A stretch of 50,571 nucleotides of DNA from Amycolatopsis echigonensis (lineage in GTDB: Bacteria > Actinomycetota > Actinomycetes > Mycobacteriales > Pseudonocardiaceae): assembly GCF_014174495.1 (NCBI RefSeq), contig NZ_JACJHR010000066.1, positions 1 through 50,571 of the forward strand. The letters are read 5' to 3'. Within the stretch, counting starts at the first letter, position 1, and every line of letters starts with the position of its first letter. The notes under the pieces were generated by a model. The model made no database searches. It had not been told where the DNA came from and saw only the letters and a program-made list of their open reading frames with translations. Both the position numbers and the translations under genes were made by a program. Positions 41,477-50,154 of this stretch are shown here, piece after piece.

Positions 41477-41959
41477 GTGATCGTGGTGCGGGAGCTGAGC
41501 GCGGAGAACTGGGCGGAGTGGCGCGACCTCCGGCTGGCGGCGCTGCGCGAGGATCCGGCGGCGTTCAGTGCGAAGCTCGCGGACTGGCAAGGCGAAAATG
41601 ATGCCGAACCGCGCTGGCGGGCCCGGCTGCGGGACGTGTCGTTCAACGCCCTGGCCGACCTCGACGGCGTTCCGGCGGGGATGGTCAGCGGGCACCTTTC
41701 CGAACGCGGCGACAAAGCCGAGCTGCTGTCGATGTGGGTCGCTCCCTCGGCCCGCGGCAGGGGAGTCGGGGACGCGCTCGTCCGGGCCGTCGTGCGCTGG
41801 AGCGAAGGACGCGGGGCCGGTGAGCTGATGTTGCGCGTCGCGGGCGGCAACGAGCAGGCGCTGGTCTTGTACCGGCGGCACGGATTCGTGAAGCGTCCGC
41901 TGTCTTCGGAGGCGGCCTCGTGCGAGCACGAGATGGTTCGGGAAGCACACCGAGCGTAA
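41477..41959 (+). CDS. GNAT-family N-acetyltransferase
   Basis: A 160-residue acetyl-CoA-dependent acetyltransferase. Strand 4 and the pyrophosphate loop read LSMWVAPSARGRGVGDALV, with the GRGVGDAL core at the acetyl-CoA site. The closing NEQALVLYRRHGFV is the usual GNAT ending. The start is GTG without a good ribosome site. The substrate cannot be predicted. Confidence 0.9.
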   Translation: MIVVRELSAENWAEWRDLRLAALREDPAAFSAKLADWQGENDAEPRWRARLRDVSFNALADLDGVPAGMVSGHLSERGDKAELLSMWVAPSARGRGVGDALVRAVVRWSEGRGAGELMLRVAGGNEQALVLYRRHGFVKRPLSSEAASCEHEMVREAHRA

Positions 41960-41994
41960 CGACTGGTTGTGAACTTCCTCCTGCCGAGTGAGCC

Positions 41995-42012
41995 GTTCAC
42001 CCGGCGGTCAGC
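41995..42012 (+). promoter_or_regulatory. PHO-box-like direct repeat upstream of phoD
   Basis: GTTCACC at 41995 matches the actinobacterial PhoP repeat unit exactly. A 5/7 match, GGTCAGC, follows 11 bp later. An inverted GTTCACA lies at 41967-41973. The pair is 45 bp before the phoD ATG. TAGAAC at 42044-42049 could be the -10 box. Confidence 0.5.
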
Positions 42013-42056
42013 CCGAATTGGCCGCTTGGCCGTGGTTGCCGGATAGAACGACCGTC

Positions 42057-43617
42057 ATGACCGAAACGACCCCATCGCGGCGCTCCGTCCTCAAAGCCGG
42101 AATCGCCGTCCCCGCGCTCGCCGCGGCAGGCGGGCGTGCTGCTGCCCGGCACCGCCTCGGCCGCCCCGCTCGTCCGCCGCGACCGTCCGGTGCTCACCCA
42201 CGGCGTCGCGTCCGGGGACGTGACCGCCGGCTCCGGCATCGTGTGGTCGCGAGCCGACCGCCCCGCGCGGCTGATGGTCGAGATCGCGCGCGACCCGTCG
42301 TTCCGGCACGCGCGGCGGGTGCCCGGCCCCTTCGTCACGCCCGACACCGGCGGCACGGGCAAGGTGCGCGTCGCCGGACTGGCCCCGGGCACCGAGTACC
42401 ACTACCGCGTCACCGCGGTGGACCTCGACGGCCGCAGCGCGAGTGAACCGGTCGCCGGCCGTTTCGCCACCGCGCCGGTCGGCCGCGCGAACACGCGGAT
42501 CGTGTGGAGCGGTGATGTCGTCGGCCAGAACTACGGCATCAACCCGGCGCTCGGCGGCATGACGATCTTCTCCGCGATGGCCGACCGCCGCCCGGACCTC
42601 TTCCTGCACAGCGGCGACACCGTGTACGCCGACGGCCCGCTCACCGAAACTGTCACGCTCCCTGGCGGCGCGGGCACCTGGCACAACATCGTGACGCCGG
42701 AGAAGTCGAAGGTCGCCGAAACCCTCGACGAATACCGCGGCCAGCACGCCTACAACCGGCTCGACACCCACTTCCGCCGTTTCGCCGCGGAGGTTCCCGC
42801 CTATGTCCAGTGGGACGACCACGAGGTCGTCAACAACTGGTACCCCGGCGAAATCCTCAACGACCGTCCCGAATACACCGAAAAACGTGCCGACGTCCTC
42901 GCGCAGCGCGCGTTCCAGGCGTTCCACGAATGGCATCCGATCGACCGCCTCCAGGCCGTCGACGGCCGGGTCTACCGGAATTTCCGCTACGGCAGCCGGG
43001 TCGAGGTGTTCGTGCTCGACATGCGCACCTACCGCGACGCCAACACCTCGGACCAGACCAAACCCGGCCACATCCTCGGCGAGGCGCAGGCCCGCTGGCT
43101 GGCCGACGCGCTCCGGCGCAGCACCGCGACCTGGAAGATCGTCCAGGCGGACATGCCGATCGGCCTCGTCGTGCCGGACGGCAAGGACATCGAGGCGGTC
43201 GCCAACGGCCTGCCCGGCGCGCCCGGCGGCCGCGAGACCGAGCTCGCCTGGGTGCTGCGGCAGATCTCGCGGCACCGCGTGCGCAATGTCGTGTGGCTGA
43301 CCGCCGACGTGCATTACACCGCCGCGCACCATTACTCGCCGGAGCGCGCCGCGTTCCAGGACTTCGACCCGTTCTGGGAATTCGTCTCCGGACCGCTCAA
43401 CGCCGGCGCCTTCGGCCCGAACAAACTCGACCCGACGTTCGGCCCGGAAGCGGTGTTCGTGCACGCTCCGCAGACGCAGAATTCCTCGCCGGCGCAAGGG
43501 TTCCAGCACTTCGGCGAGGTGAATGTGGACGGTGCGAGCGGGGCGCTGACGGTCGACCTCCGCGACGCGACAGGGGCCTCGCTGTGGTCGAAGACGCTGC
43601 AGCCGCAGCGGCCCTGA
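42057..43617 (+). pseudogene. phoD: PhoD-family alkaline phosphatase, frame broken in the Tat signal
   Basis: Two frames together encode a complete PhoD phosphodiesterase/alkaline phosphatase. The ATG at 42057 opens a twin-arginine signal (PSRRSVLKAG then VPALAAAG). At 42129, in GCAGGCGGG, one extra base moves the rest into another frame. Dropping one G gives a seamless ALAAAAGVLLPGTASA. The mature part keeps all metal motifs: WSGDVVGQNYG, LFLHSGDTVYADG, VQWDDHEVVNNWY and WLTADVHYTAAHHY. Without correction, only an unexported form from the GTG at 42136 could be made. A recent mutation, phase variation or a sequencing error are all possible. Confidence 0.85.
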
Positions 43618-43687
43618 CCGGCCCGGCCGACGCGTCGGATAGGCTCAGCGCCGATTAACACGAATCCGCACAAGGAGAAATACCGTC

Positions 43688-44098
43688 GTGACTGAACGCA
43701 CGCTGGTCCTCGTCAAGCCCGATGGCGTCGCGCGCGGCCTCGTCGGCGAGGTCGTCTCGCGCATCGAGCGCAAGGGCCTGAAGCTGGCCGCGCTGGAACT
43801 GCGCACCGTCGAGCGCTCCGTCGCCGAGGAGCACTACGCGGAGCACAAGGAGCGCCCGTTCTTCGGCGACCTGCTGGAGTTCATCACGTCCGGCCCGCTC
43901 GTCGCGATGGCCGTCGAGGGCCCGCGCGCGATCGCCGCGTTCCGCCAGCTGGCCGGCGGCACCGATCCGGTCGAGAAGGCCACCCCGGGCACTCTGCGGG
44001 GCGACTTCGCGCTAGAGACCCAGTACAACCTGGTGCACGGTTCGGACTCGCCGGAGTCGGCCGAGCGCGAGCTGAAGCTGTGGTTCCCGGACCTGTGA
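43688..44098 (+). CDS. ndk: nucleoside diphosphate kinase
   Basis: A 136-residue enzyme that balances nucleoside triphosphate pools by transferring the gamma phosphate through a phospho-histidine. The active His117 lies in YNLVHGSDSPESAERE, the family signature. LVLVKPDGVARGLVGE and GPLVAMAVEGP are conserved. The GTG start has AAGGAGA 9 nt upstream. A TAGGCT box at 43638-43643 may be the -10 element. It ends at a strong hairpin shared with the convergent SDR gene. Confidence 0.98.
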   Translation: MTERTLVLVKPDGVARGLVGEVVSRIERKGLKLAALELRTVERSVAEEHYAEHKERPFFGDLLEFITSGPLVAMAVEGPRAIAAFRQLAGGTDPVEKATPGTLRGDFALETQYNLVHGSDSPESAERELKLWFPDL

Positions 44099-44133
44099 TC
44101 GGGCTGATCCGGCTGGTCCGGCACTGAGCCTCC

Positions 44134-44173
44134 CGAACGCCGGGCAGGGACTTCGGTCCCCGCCCGGCGTTCG
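44134..44173. terminator. strong hairpin after ndk
   Basis: A 12 bp outer stem (CGAACGCCGGGC and its complement), one A-C mismatch, a 5 bp inner stem (GGGAC/GTCCC) and a TTCG tetraloop. It lies between convergent genes and can serve both. Confidence 0.8.
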
Positions 44174-44179
44174 CGTTTC

Positions 44180-44953
44180 CTAGACCCGGGCGCCGCCGTC
44201 GACGCGCAGGACGGCGCCGGTCACGTAGGAAGCCCGGTCGCTCAGCAGCCACGCCGCGGCTTCGGCGATTTCGGCGGGATCGGCCGCGCGGCCGAGGGGA
44301 GTGGTCTCCGCGAGCCGGTCGAGCAGTCCCGGCGATTCCGCCTCCCACCGCCGGATCATCTCGGTCATCGTCGTGCCGGGCGCGATCGCGTTCACCCGGA
44401 TCCCCTCCGGCCCGTAAGCGACCGCCGCCGATTCGGTCAGGCTGTTCAACGCGCGTTTCGCGGCGCCGTAAACGGGCAGCGCGGGGTTCGCGCCGAAGCT
44501 GCCGATGCTGGACGTGTTCACGATGGCCCCGCCTCCACCAGCCCGCATCGCCCTTACCTCGGCGGCCATCGCCAGCCACGGTCCGCGCAGATTCACCTGG
44601 TACAGGCGGTCGAAGTCGGCCAGCGGCACCTCGTCCAGCGGGCTCGGCGGCGTGCCGGTCGCGCCGTTGTTGAACGCGAGGTCGAGGCGGCCGTGCAGCT
44701 CCAGCACCCGGTCGATCGCGGCCTGAACGCTTGCCGGGTCGGCGAGATCGCACCGGACGTAATCCGCGACGCCGCCCTTCGCGCGCACTTGTTCGGCCAC
44801 CGTCTTCAACTGCGTTTCGGTCCGCGCGTCCAGGACGACCTTCGCGCCCTCCTCGGCGAACAACCGGGCCGCTGCCGCGCCGATCCCTCGCCCGGCGCCG
44901 CTGATGAAGGCGATCTTGCCGTCGAGCAGGCTGTTCGTTCGTGTTTCGGTCAT
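44180..44953 (-). CDS. SDR-family oxidoreductase
   Basis: A 257-residue classical short-chain dehydrogenase. SGAGRGIG binds the nucleotide, NNGA follows strand 4, Ser lies in NTSSIGSFG, and the catalytic pair is in PVYGAAKRAL. The tail VTGAVLRVDGGARV is typical. The Asp after strand 2 (VVLDARTE) hints at NAD preference. It is divergent from an XRE-type regulator. An inverted repeat in the 86 bp spacer may let that regulator control this gene. Substrate unknown. Confidence 0.9.
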   Translation of the reverse strand: MTETRTNSLLDGKIAFISGAGRGIGAAAARLFAEEGAKVVLDARTETQLKTVAEQVRAKGGVADYVRCDLADPASVQAAIDRVLELHGRLDLAFNNGATGTPPSPLDEVPLADFDRLYQVNLRGPWLAMAAEVRAMRAGGGGAIVNTSSIGSFGANPALPVYGAAKRALNSLTESAAVAYGPEGIRVNAIAPGTTMTEMIRRWEAESPGLLDRLAETTPLGRAADPAEIAEAAAWLLSDRASYVTGAVLRVDGGARV

Positions 44954-44983
44954 GACTTCGATGGTCGTTCGACGACGAGACGG

Positions 44984-45010
44984 CAGCCAGGCATCGGGGG
45001 TACCTGGCTG
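44984..45010. promoter_or_regulatory. inverted repeat between SDR and XRE genes
   Basis: CAGCCAGG and CCTGGCTG are perfect 8 bp arms separated by 11 bp, in the 86 bp divergent spacer, 29 bp before the XRE gene start. It is a candidate operator for that regulator. Confidence 0.5.
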
Positions 45011-45039
45011 AGCCCGCCCGGACTGCGCAGACTGGACGG

Positions 45040-45873
45040 GTGGACCGAACGGAACTGGCGGGTTTCCTGCGCAGCAGGCGCGAACGCATCGCCCCGGAGG
45101 ATGTCGGCCTTCCCGCGGGCAGGCGGCGGCGCACGCCCGGGCTGCGGCGCGAGGAAGTCGCGCGGCTGGCGTTCATCTCGGTCGAGTACTACACGCGGCT
45201 CGAACAGGCCCGCGGCCCGAACCCGTCGAACGAGGTGCTGGCCGGGCTGACCCGCGCGCTGCGGCTCTCGGACGTCGAAGGCGACCACCTCCACGAACTC
45301 GCCGGCGCGCCGAGGCCCGCGCGGGGCCCGTCCCGGGAGGTCCGGCAAACCATTCTCGACCTGCTGGACCGGTTGCCGCAGACGGCCGGGATCGTGCTCT
45401 CCGCGACGTACGAGGTGCTCGCCTGGAATCCGCTCGCCGCCGCGCTGCTGGAGGATTTCTCCGCTCTGTCCCGCGAGGAGCGCAGCTTGCCGCGCCGGGT
45501 CTTCCTCCCGCGCGGCCGTGACCGTTTGTACGGCTTGGTGGAAGCCGAGGCGTTCGCCCGCGCGATGGCCAACCGGCTGCGGGTGACCGCGGCGAAGTAC
45601 CCGGACGACCCCGAGGTGCGCACTCTCGTCGCGGATTTGCTCGCGGGGAGCGAGCGGTTCGCCGCGCTGTGGGCGTCGCACGACGTGGTGGCCGCATCGA
45701 CGTTCAGCAAGACGTTCGAGCATCCGGTCGTCGGGACCGTGTGCGTGGATTGCGATGTGCTCGGCATTTCCGACCGGGACCAGGAGGTCGTGCTGTACAC
45801 CGCCGCGCCGGGCTCGCCGGGCGAGGAAGCACTGCGGTTATTGTCGGTGCTCGGAACCCAGCGCATCGGTTAA
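45040..45873 (+). CDS. XRE-type regulator with MmyB-like ligand domain
   Basis: A 277-residue regulator. Residues about 5-80 form an XRE helix-turn-helix with the typical RTPGLRREEVARLAFISVEYYTRLEQ divided across two helices. Residues about 105-270 match the MmyB-like PAS-type ligand domain: VLAWNPLAAAL and FEHPVVGTVCVDCD are characteristic. MmyB-like regulators often sit beside a divergent SDR gene, as here, and probably sense a fatty-acid-like ligand. The start is GTG without a ribosome site. CAGACT 6 nt upstream might give a leaderless message. Confidence 0.9.
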   Translation: MDRTELAGFLRSRRERIAPEDVGLPAGRRRRTPGLRREEVARLAFISVEYYTRLEQARGPNPSNEVLAGLTRALRLSDVEGDHLHELAGAPRPARGPSREVRQTILDLLDRLPQTAGIVLSATYEVLAWNPLAAALLEDFSALSREERSLPRRVFLPRGRDRLYGLVEAEAFARAMANRLRVTAAKYPDDPEVRTLVADLLAGSERFAALWASHDVVAASTFSKTFEHPVVGTVCVDCDVLGISDRDQEVVLYTAAPGSPGEEALRLLSVLGTQRIG

Positions 45874-45882
45874 CCTCCACCG

Positions 45883-46608
45883 GTGACTGCTCTGCCGCTG
45901 CCGCCGCGCGACTACCTGCCGCACCTCCGCACGCTCACTGGGGCCTTCGCCGCGGAAGCCCCGGGCGACCTCGGCAATCCGGTCCCGTACTGCGGCGACT
46001 GGACCAAGCGCGACCTCGTCACGCATCTGGGCAACGTGCACCGATGGGCCGCCGGGATCGTCCGCACCGGCGAGCTGAGCAAGCAGGAATTCGACGTTTC
46101 GCCGGGCGGCGACCTCGCGTCCTGGTACGGCGAGAGCGCCGCCGAACTCCTGGACGAGCTCGAAGCGGCCGATCCCGCCGACTCGTGCTGGGTATTCGGC
46201 GCCGCGCCGAAGACGAAGGCGTTCTGGTTCCGTCGCCAGGTGCACGAAACTGCCGTCCATCTGGTCGATCTGTTCGGCGCGCGCGGCCGGACGGCGCAGC
46301 TTGATCCGCTGATCGCCGCCGACGGCGTCCACGAGGTGCTCGGCACGATGCTGCCGCGCGTCGCGCGCTGGAAACACGAGGTTCCGCTGGCCGCGCCGAT
46401 CACCTTGCGCACCACCGACACCGGGCACGCGTGGACCGTCGTTCCCGGCGAACCGCCCGAGCTGGGCGAGGGCGAAGCGGTGGCCACCGTCGCGGCGCCC
46501 GCGCGGGATTTGCTGGTGCTGCTGTGGAATCGCACCGACACGCAGCCCGAGATCGCTGGCGACGCGGCCGTCGCGAAGGGGTTCCTCGCCGCTCGTATGA
46601 CTCCCTGA
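45883..46608 (+). CDS. maleylpyruvate isomerase family (DinB-like) protein
   Basis: A 241-residue member of the mycothiol-dependent isomerase-like family. The N-terminal helix bundle has YCGDWTKRDLVTHLGNVHRW, with His48 as the first metal ligand, and WFRRQVHETAVHLVDLFG gives the later His and Glu ligands. The C-terminal ~70 residues form the small alpha/beta MDMPI-type domain. The GTG at 45883 has TAACCT 6 nt upstream and no ribosome site, so it is probably leaderless; the TAA is also the stop of the XRE gene. It is a paralogue of 1274-1900 with an added C-terminal domain. Confidence 0.85.
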   Translation: MTALPLPPRDYLPHLRTLTGAFAAEAPGDLGNPVPYCGDWTKRDLVTHLGNVHRWAAGIVRTGELSKQEFDVSPGGDLASWYGESAAELLDELEAADPADSCWVFGAAPKTKAFWFRRQVHETAVHLVDLFGARGRTAQLDPLIAADGVHEVLGTMLPRVARWKHEVPLAAPITLRTTDTGHAWTVVPGEPPELGEGEAVATVAAPARDLLVLLWNRTDTQPEIAGDAAVAKGFLAARMTP

Positions 46609-46625
46609 GCGGATAATCCTGCGCC

Positions 46626-46643
46626 ATTCAGGTCCCGTTCACC
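46626..46643 (+). promoter_or_regulatory. PHO-box-like direct repeat upstream of the phosphodiester glycosidase gene
   Basis: ATTCAGG at 46626 and a perfect GTTCACC at 46637 stand 11 bp apart, 71 bp before the GTG at 46715. The layout resembles the repeat before phoD. Confidence 0.45.
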
Positions 46644-46714
46644 GCGGGGACTTCCGGCGGTCGCGCCGATGGATTTGGCTGGTCTGAGCCATTTTCGCGA
46701 TCGGGGGGTATCTG

Positions 46715-49700
46715 GTGAAAAGATCAAGATCCGTGCTGCTCAGCGTCCTGCTCGCGCTGTCGCTGGCCACACCGGCGCAGGCCGACCCGCTCTCCGCTCC
46801 GCTCGGCTCGCCACCGGTCGAGACCGCCTCCGCTTTCTCCTCGGCCAGGGAAGCTCCAGCCGTCGCCGCGGCGCCCGCCGCCGACGACGGTCTCGAGACC
46901 AGCAGCGCCACCAACGCGGTGGCACCTGGTCTCAACCTCACTCAATTCGACCGCTTCGACCCGAAGGGCTGGATCCGCGGCGACGCGCTGAGCGTCGACC
47001 TCACCAGCAAGGTCCTGAAGCCGACTTACCTCAGCCCGGGCACCGTTTCCGCGCGCACCCCGCTGTCTCAGCAGGTCGCTCGCGCCGGTGCGGTCGCGGG
47101 CGTCAACGGCGATTTCTTCGACATCAATGCCTCCGGCGCGCCGCTCGGTGTCGGCATCGACAAGGGCGAGCTGCACAACGCACCCGCGTCCGGCCACAAC
47201 ACCACCGCGGCGATCACCGAGCAGGGCCGCGCGAAGCTCGCCGACATCTTCCTCGAAGCGTCGGTCACGCTGCCGGACGGCCGCGCTGTCCCCGCCACGA
47301 ATTTCAACAGCCCGGTGCTCGCGAAGGACGCACTCGGCGTGTACACACCGCTCTGGGGCGCTTCGGCGCGCGCGACGTCCGTGGCCGGCGCGCAACGCGT
47401 CGCCGAGGTCGAGATCCGCGACGGCGTCGTGACGCAGGTGCGCCCGCAGCCGGCGGACGGCCCGATTCCGGCTGGCAGCACGCTGCTCCTCGGCCGTGAA
47501 GCTGGTGCGGACGCGCTGTCGGCGCTGCACGTCGGTGACCGCGTTGGAGTCTCGTACGCGCCGCGAACCGACGCGGGCAAGATCGCGGTCGCGGTCGGCG
47601 GGAACAAGACGCTGCTGAAGGACGGGCAGCTCCAGCAACTCGACGACGTCACCCTCGCGCCGCGCACCGGCGTCGGCTTTTCCGCTGACGGCAAGCGGAT
47701 GTGGCTCGTCACGGTCGATGGCCGCCAGGCCGACAGCCGCGGGATGACCGAACTCGAAATGGCCCGGCAGCTGAAGCGGCTCGGTGCCGACGACGCGATC
47801 AACCTCGACGGCGGCGGCTCCTCGACGCTGCTCGCGCGTGGCGAAGGAGAAGCCGCGCCGTCGGTGCGCAACTCGCCTTCGGACGGCGGAGAACGCTTGG
47901 TGCCCAACGGCATCGGCGTCGCGACCGTGCCCGGCAGCGGACGGCTGACCGGCTTCGTGCCCGCCCCCGCGCAGGAGGGCGACAACTCGACTCGCGTCCT
48001 GTCCGGCCTGAGCCGCGCGCTCGTGCCGAACGGACACGACGAGACCGGTGCCGCAGTAGCGTCGAAGCCGTTCTGGACCACGTCGAACCCGGTCCGCGGC
48101 ACTGTCACGAAGAATGTCTTCACCGCGCAGCCCGACTTCCTGCACCCGGACGCGCGCGCCGACGTGACCGTCACCGCGCACCAGAACTTGGTGAAGGGCA
48201 GCACGAAGCTGACCGTGCTGGGGAAACCGGTCCGCCTCGGCGCGAGCACGAAGCAGGTCGCGCTGTCCGGTGCCGACGCGCGCGGCGAGTTCCAGGTCTA
48301 CGGCTACGACGCGGACGGTTACGGCACTTGGATCGAACCGTCGGACGTGAAGCTGGAATACGACCCCGCCGTGGTGAAGATCGAGCCGTCGGGCAAGGGT
48401 TTCGCGGTCGCCGCGAAGACCGCGTCCGGGGCCACCGCGATCACCGTGCACGCGGGCGGACAGACCATGCACTTGGCGGCCTCGGTGGGCACTGAAGCCC
48501 GGGTCGCGGCACCGCTGGCCGGTCCGGAAGGCTGGTCCGCGACGGTGTATCCGGCGGTCGTCGGCGCGGCGCTGTCGTCGGCGGACGGACGCAACGGCGG
48601 CAAGGGTCTGGCGCTCGACTACCGGCTCACCGGCACCACCGCCACCCGCGCCGCGTATGTCAACGCCGCCAACCCGATCGCGGTGCCGGGCGGCACGCAG
48701 AAGATCGGCATGTGGATCAACGGCGACGGCAAGGGAGCCTGGATCCGCGCGGAACTTCGCGACGGTGCCAATACGGCGTCCATTGTGGACCTTTCGCTGA
48801 GCGTCACCTGGACCGGCTGGCGATACGTGACCGCCGCGGTGCCCGCCGGACTGCCGGACGGACAACGGCTCACCCGGTTCTATGCCGTGGAAACCGCGCC
48901 CGCCAAGCAGTACGAGGGCAGGCTGGTTTTCAACGACCTCACCTTCGAGGTCGCGCCGACCACCTCCGTGCCGCACGATCCGGCCGTGCCGGACCCGGCG
49001 CTGGTCACCAACGGCACGCTCGGCAACGGCGGCCTGAAGATCGCGGTCGTCAGCGACGCGCAGTTCACCGCGGATGCTCCGGACGGCCCGCTGGTCGGCC
49101 AGGCCCGTCGAGCCCTGCGCGAAGCGGTGGCCGCGAAACCGGACCTCGTCGTGATCAACGGCGACTTCGTGGACCGCGGCACCGCGCCGGACTTCGTCCT
49201 GGCCCGCAAGATCATCACCGAAGAGCTGGACGGCCGCGTCCCCTGGTACTACGTCCCCGGCAACCACGAAGCGGAGGGCGGCAACGGCCTGAACAATTTT
49301 CAGGCCGCGTTCGGGGAAGCGCACCGCGTGGTCGACGTCCACGGCGTGCGGTTGATCCTGATGGATTCCTCGCGGGGTTCGCTGCGCGCTGGCGGATTCG
49401 ACCAGGTCCGCATGCTGCGCGAGGCGCTCGACAACGCTGCGCAGGACCGCTCGGTGCGCGGTGTGGTCGTCGCGATGCACCATCCGGTGAAGGACCCGAG
49501 CCCGACCGGCAATTCCCAGTTGGGCGACCGGAAGGAGGCCGCGTTGCTGCAGACGTGGCTGACCGGTTTCGAGGAGAAGTCCGGGAAACCGGCTGCTTCG
49601 CTGGCGTCGCACGCCGGGGTGTTCGGGCTGTCGCGCACGGACGGCGTGCCGTACCTGGTGAACGGCAACTCGGGCAAGACCCCCGCCGCGGCCCCCGGCG

Positions 49701-50068
49701 ACGGCGGTTTCGTCGGCTGGACGCTGGTGCGGGTCGACCCGTCGGACCGCGGCCAGCCGGTCCAGTTCGAGACGCGCCCGAACGTCGACGCGCTGACGGT
49801 GACCGGCCCGGGCACTCTTTCGCGGGGCGGGACCGGAAAGGTGACCGCTGCGATGACCCAGGAAGGCCGATCGATCCCGGTGGCGTACCCGGTGAGCGCC
49901 GCTTGGGGCGGTCGCGGGGTGCACATCGGCGGCTGGCCGCCCGCGCCCTGGGATGTGGTGTCGCTCGACCCGGCCACCGGGACGGTGCGGGGCCTGCGCC
50001 CGGGAACGGCGGAGATCTCGGTGACGGTGAACGGGGTGACCCGTTCGGTGCCGGTGACGGTGCGCTGA
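46715..50068 (+). CDS. exported phosphodiester glycosidase / metallophosphoesterase multidomain protein
   Basis: A 1117-residue secreted protein. A Sec signal spans about residues 1-24 (cleavage near AQA-DP). The phosphodiester glycosidase (NAGPA) domain covers about 70-410, with AGVNGDFFDINASG and INLDGGGSSTLLARG. A ~350-residue beta-rich middle follows. A calcineurin-type metallophosphoesterase runs from about 770 to 1000: IAVVSDAQF, INGDFVDRG, YVPGNHEAEGG, VVAMHHPVKD and ASHAGVFG. A Big2-like Ig domain ends the protein. GGGGGGT lies 5 nt before the GTG. It probably strips phosphate from extracellular glycans or teichoic-type polymers. A PHO-box-like repeat lies upstream. Confidence 0.88.
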   Translation: MKRSRSVLLSVLLALSLATPAQADPLSAPLGSPPVETASAFSSAREAPAVAAAPAADDGLETSSATNAVAPGLNLTQFDRFDPKGWIRGDALSVDLTSKVLKPTYLSPGTVSARTPLSQQVARAGAVAGVNGDFFDINASGAPLGVGIDKGELHNAPASGHNTTAAITEQGRAKLADIFLEASVTLPDGRAVPATNFNSPVLAKDALGVYTPLWGASARATSVAGAQRVAEVEIRDGVVTQVRPQPADGPIPAGSTLLLGREAGADALSALHVGDRVGVSYAPRTDAGKIAVAVGGNKTLLKDGQLQQLDDVTLAPRTGVGFSADGKRMWLVTVDGRQADSRGMTELEMARQLKRLGADDAINLDGGGSSTLLARGEGEAAPSVRNSPSDGGERLVPNGIGVATVPGSGRLTGFVPAPAQEGDNSTRVLSGLSRALVPNGHDETGAAVASKPFWTTSNPVRGTVTKNVFTAQPDFLHPDARADVTVTAHQNLVKGSTKLTVLGKPVRLGASTKQVALSGADARGEFQVYGYDADGYGTWIEPSDVKLEYDPAVVKIEPSGKGFAVAAKTASGATAITVHAGGQTMHLAASVGTEARVAAPLAGPEGWSATVYPAVVGAALSSADGRNGGKGLALDYRLTGTTATRAAYVNAANPIAVPGGTQKIGMWINGDGKGAWIRAELRDGANTASIVDLSLSVTWTGWRYVTAAVPAGLPDGQRLTRFYAVETAPAKQYEGRLVFNDLTFEVAPTTSVPHDPAVPDPALVTNGTLGNGGLKIAVVSDAQFTADAPDGPLVGQARRALREAVAAKPDLVVINGDFVDRGTAPDFVLARKIITEELDGRVPWYYVPGNHEAEGGNGLNNFQAAFGEAHRVVDVHGVRLILMDSSRGSLRAGGFDQVRMLREALDNAAQDRSVRGVVVAMHHPVKDPSPTGNSQLGDRKEAALLQTWLTGFEEKSGKPAASLASHAGVFGLSRTDGVPYLVNGNSGKTPAAAPGDGGFVGWTLVRVDPSDRGQPVQFETRPNVDALTVTGPGTLSRGGTGKVTAAMTQEGRSIPVAYPVSAAWGGRGVHIGGWPPAPWDVVSLDPATGTVRGLRPGTAEISVTVNGVTRSVPVTVR

Positions 50069-50154
50069 GCCGGGTTGGTGCCGTGGGAGTCCGTGAGGGG
50101 ACCTTGGGGTCATGGGGTGGTTGCAACGCCGTCTGGTTGAGGGGGCGGGTTGTG

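Noticed and set aside
46724..50113. Open frame of 1129 codons opposite the phosphodiester glycosidase gene
   Set aside because: Composition is Arg/His/Asp-rich as expected for antisense of a GC-rich gene. No domain is visible, and the plus-strand protein has clear motifs.
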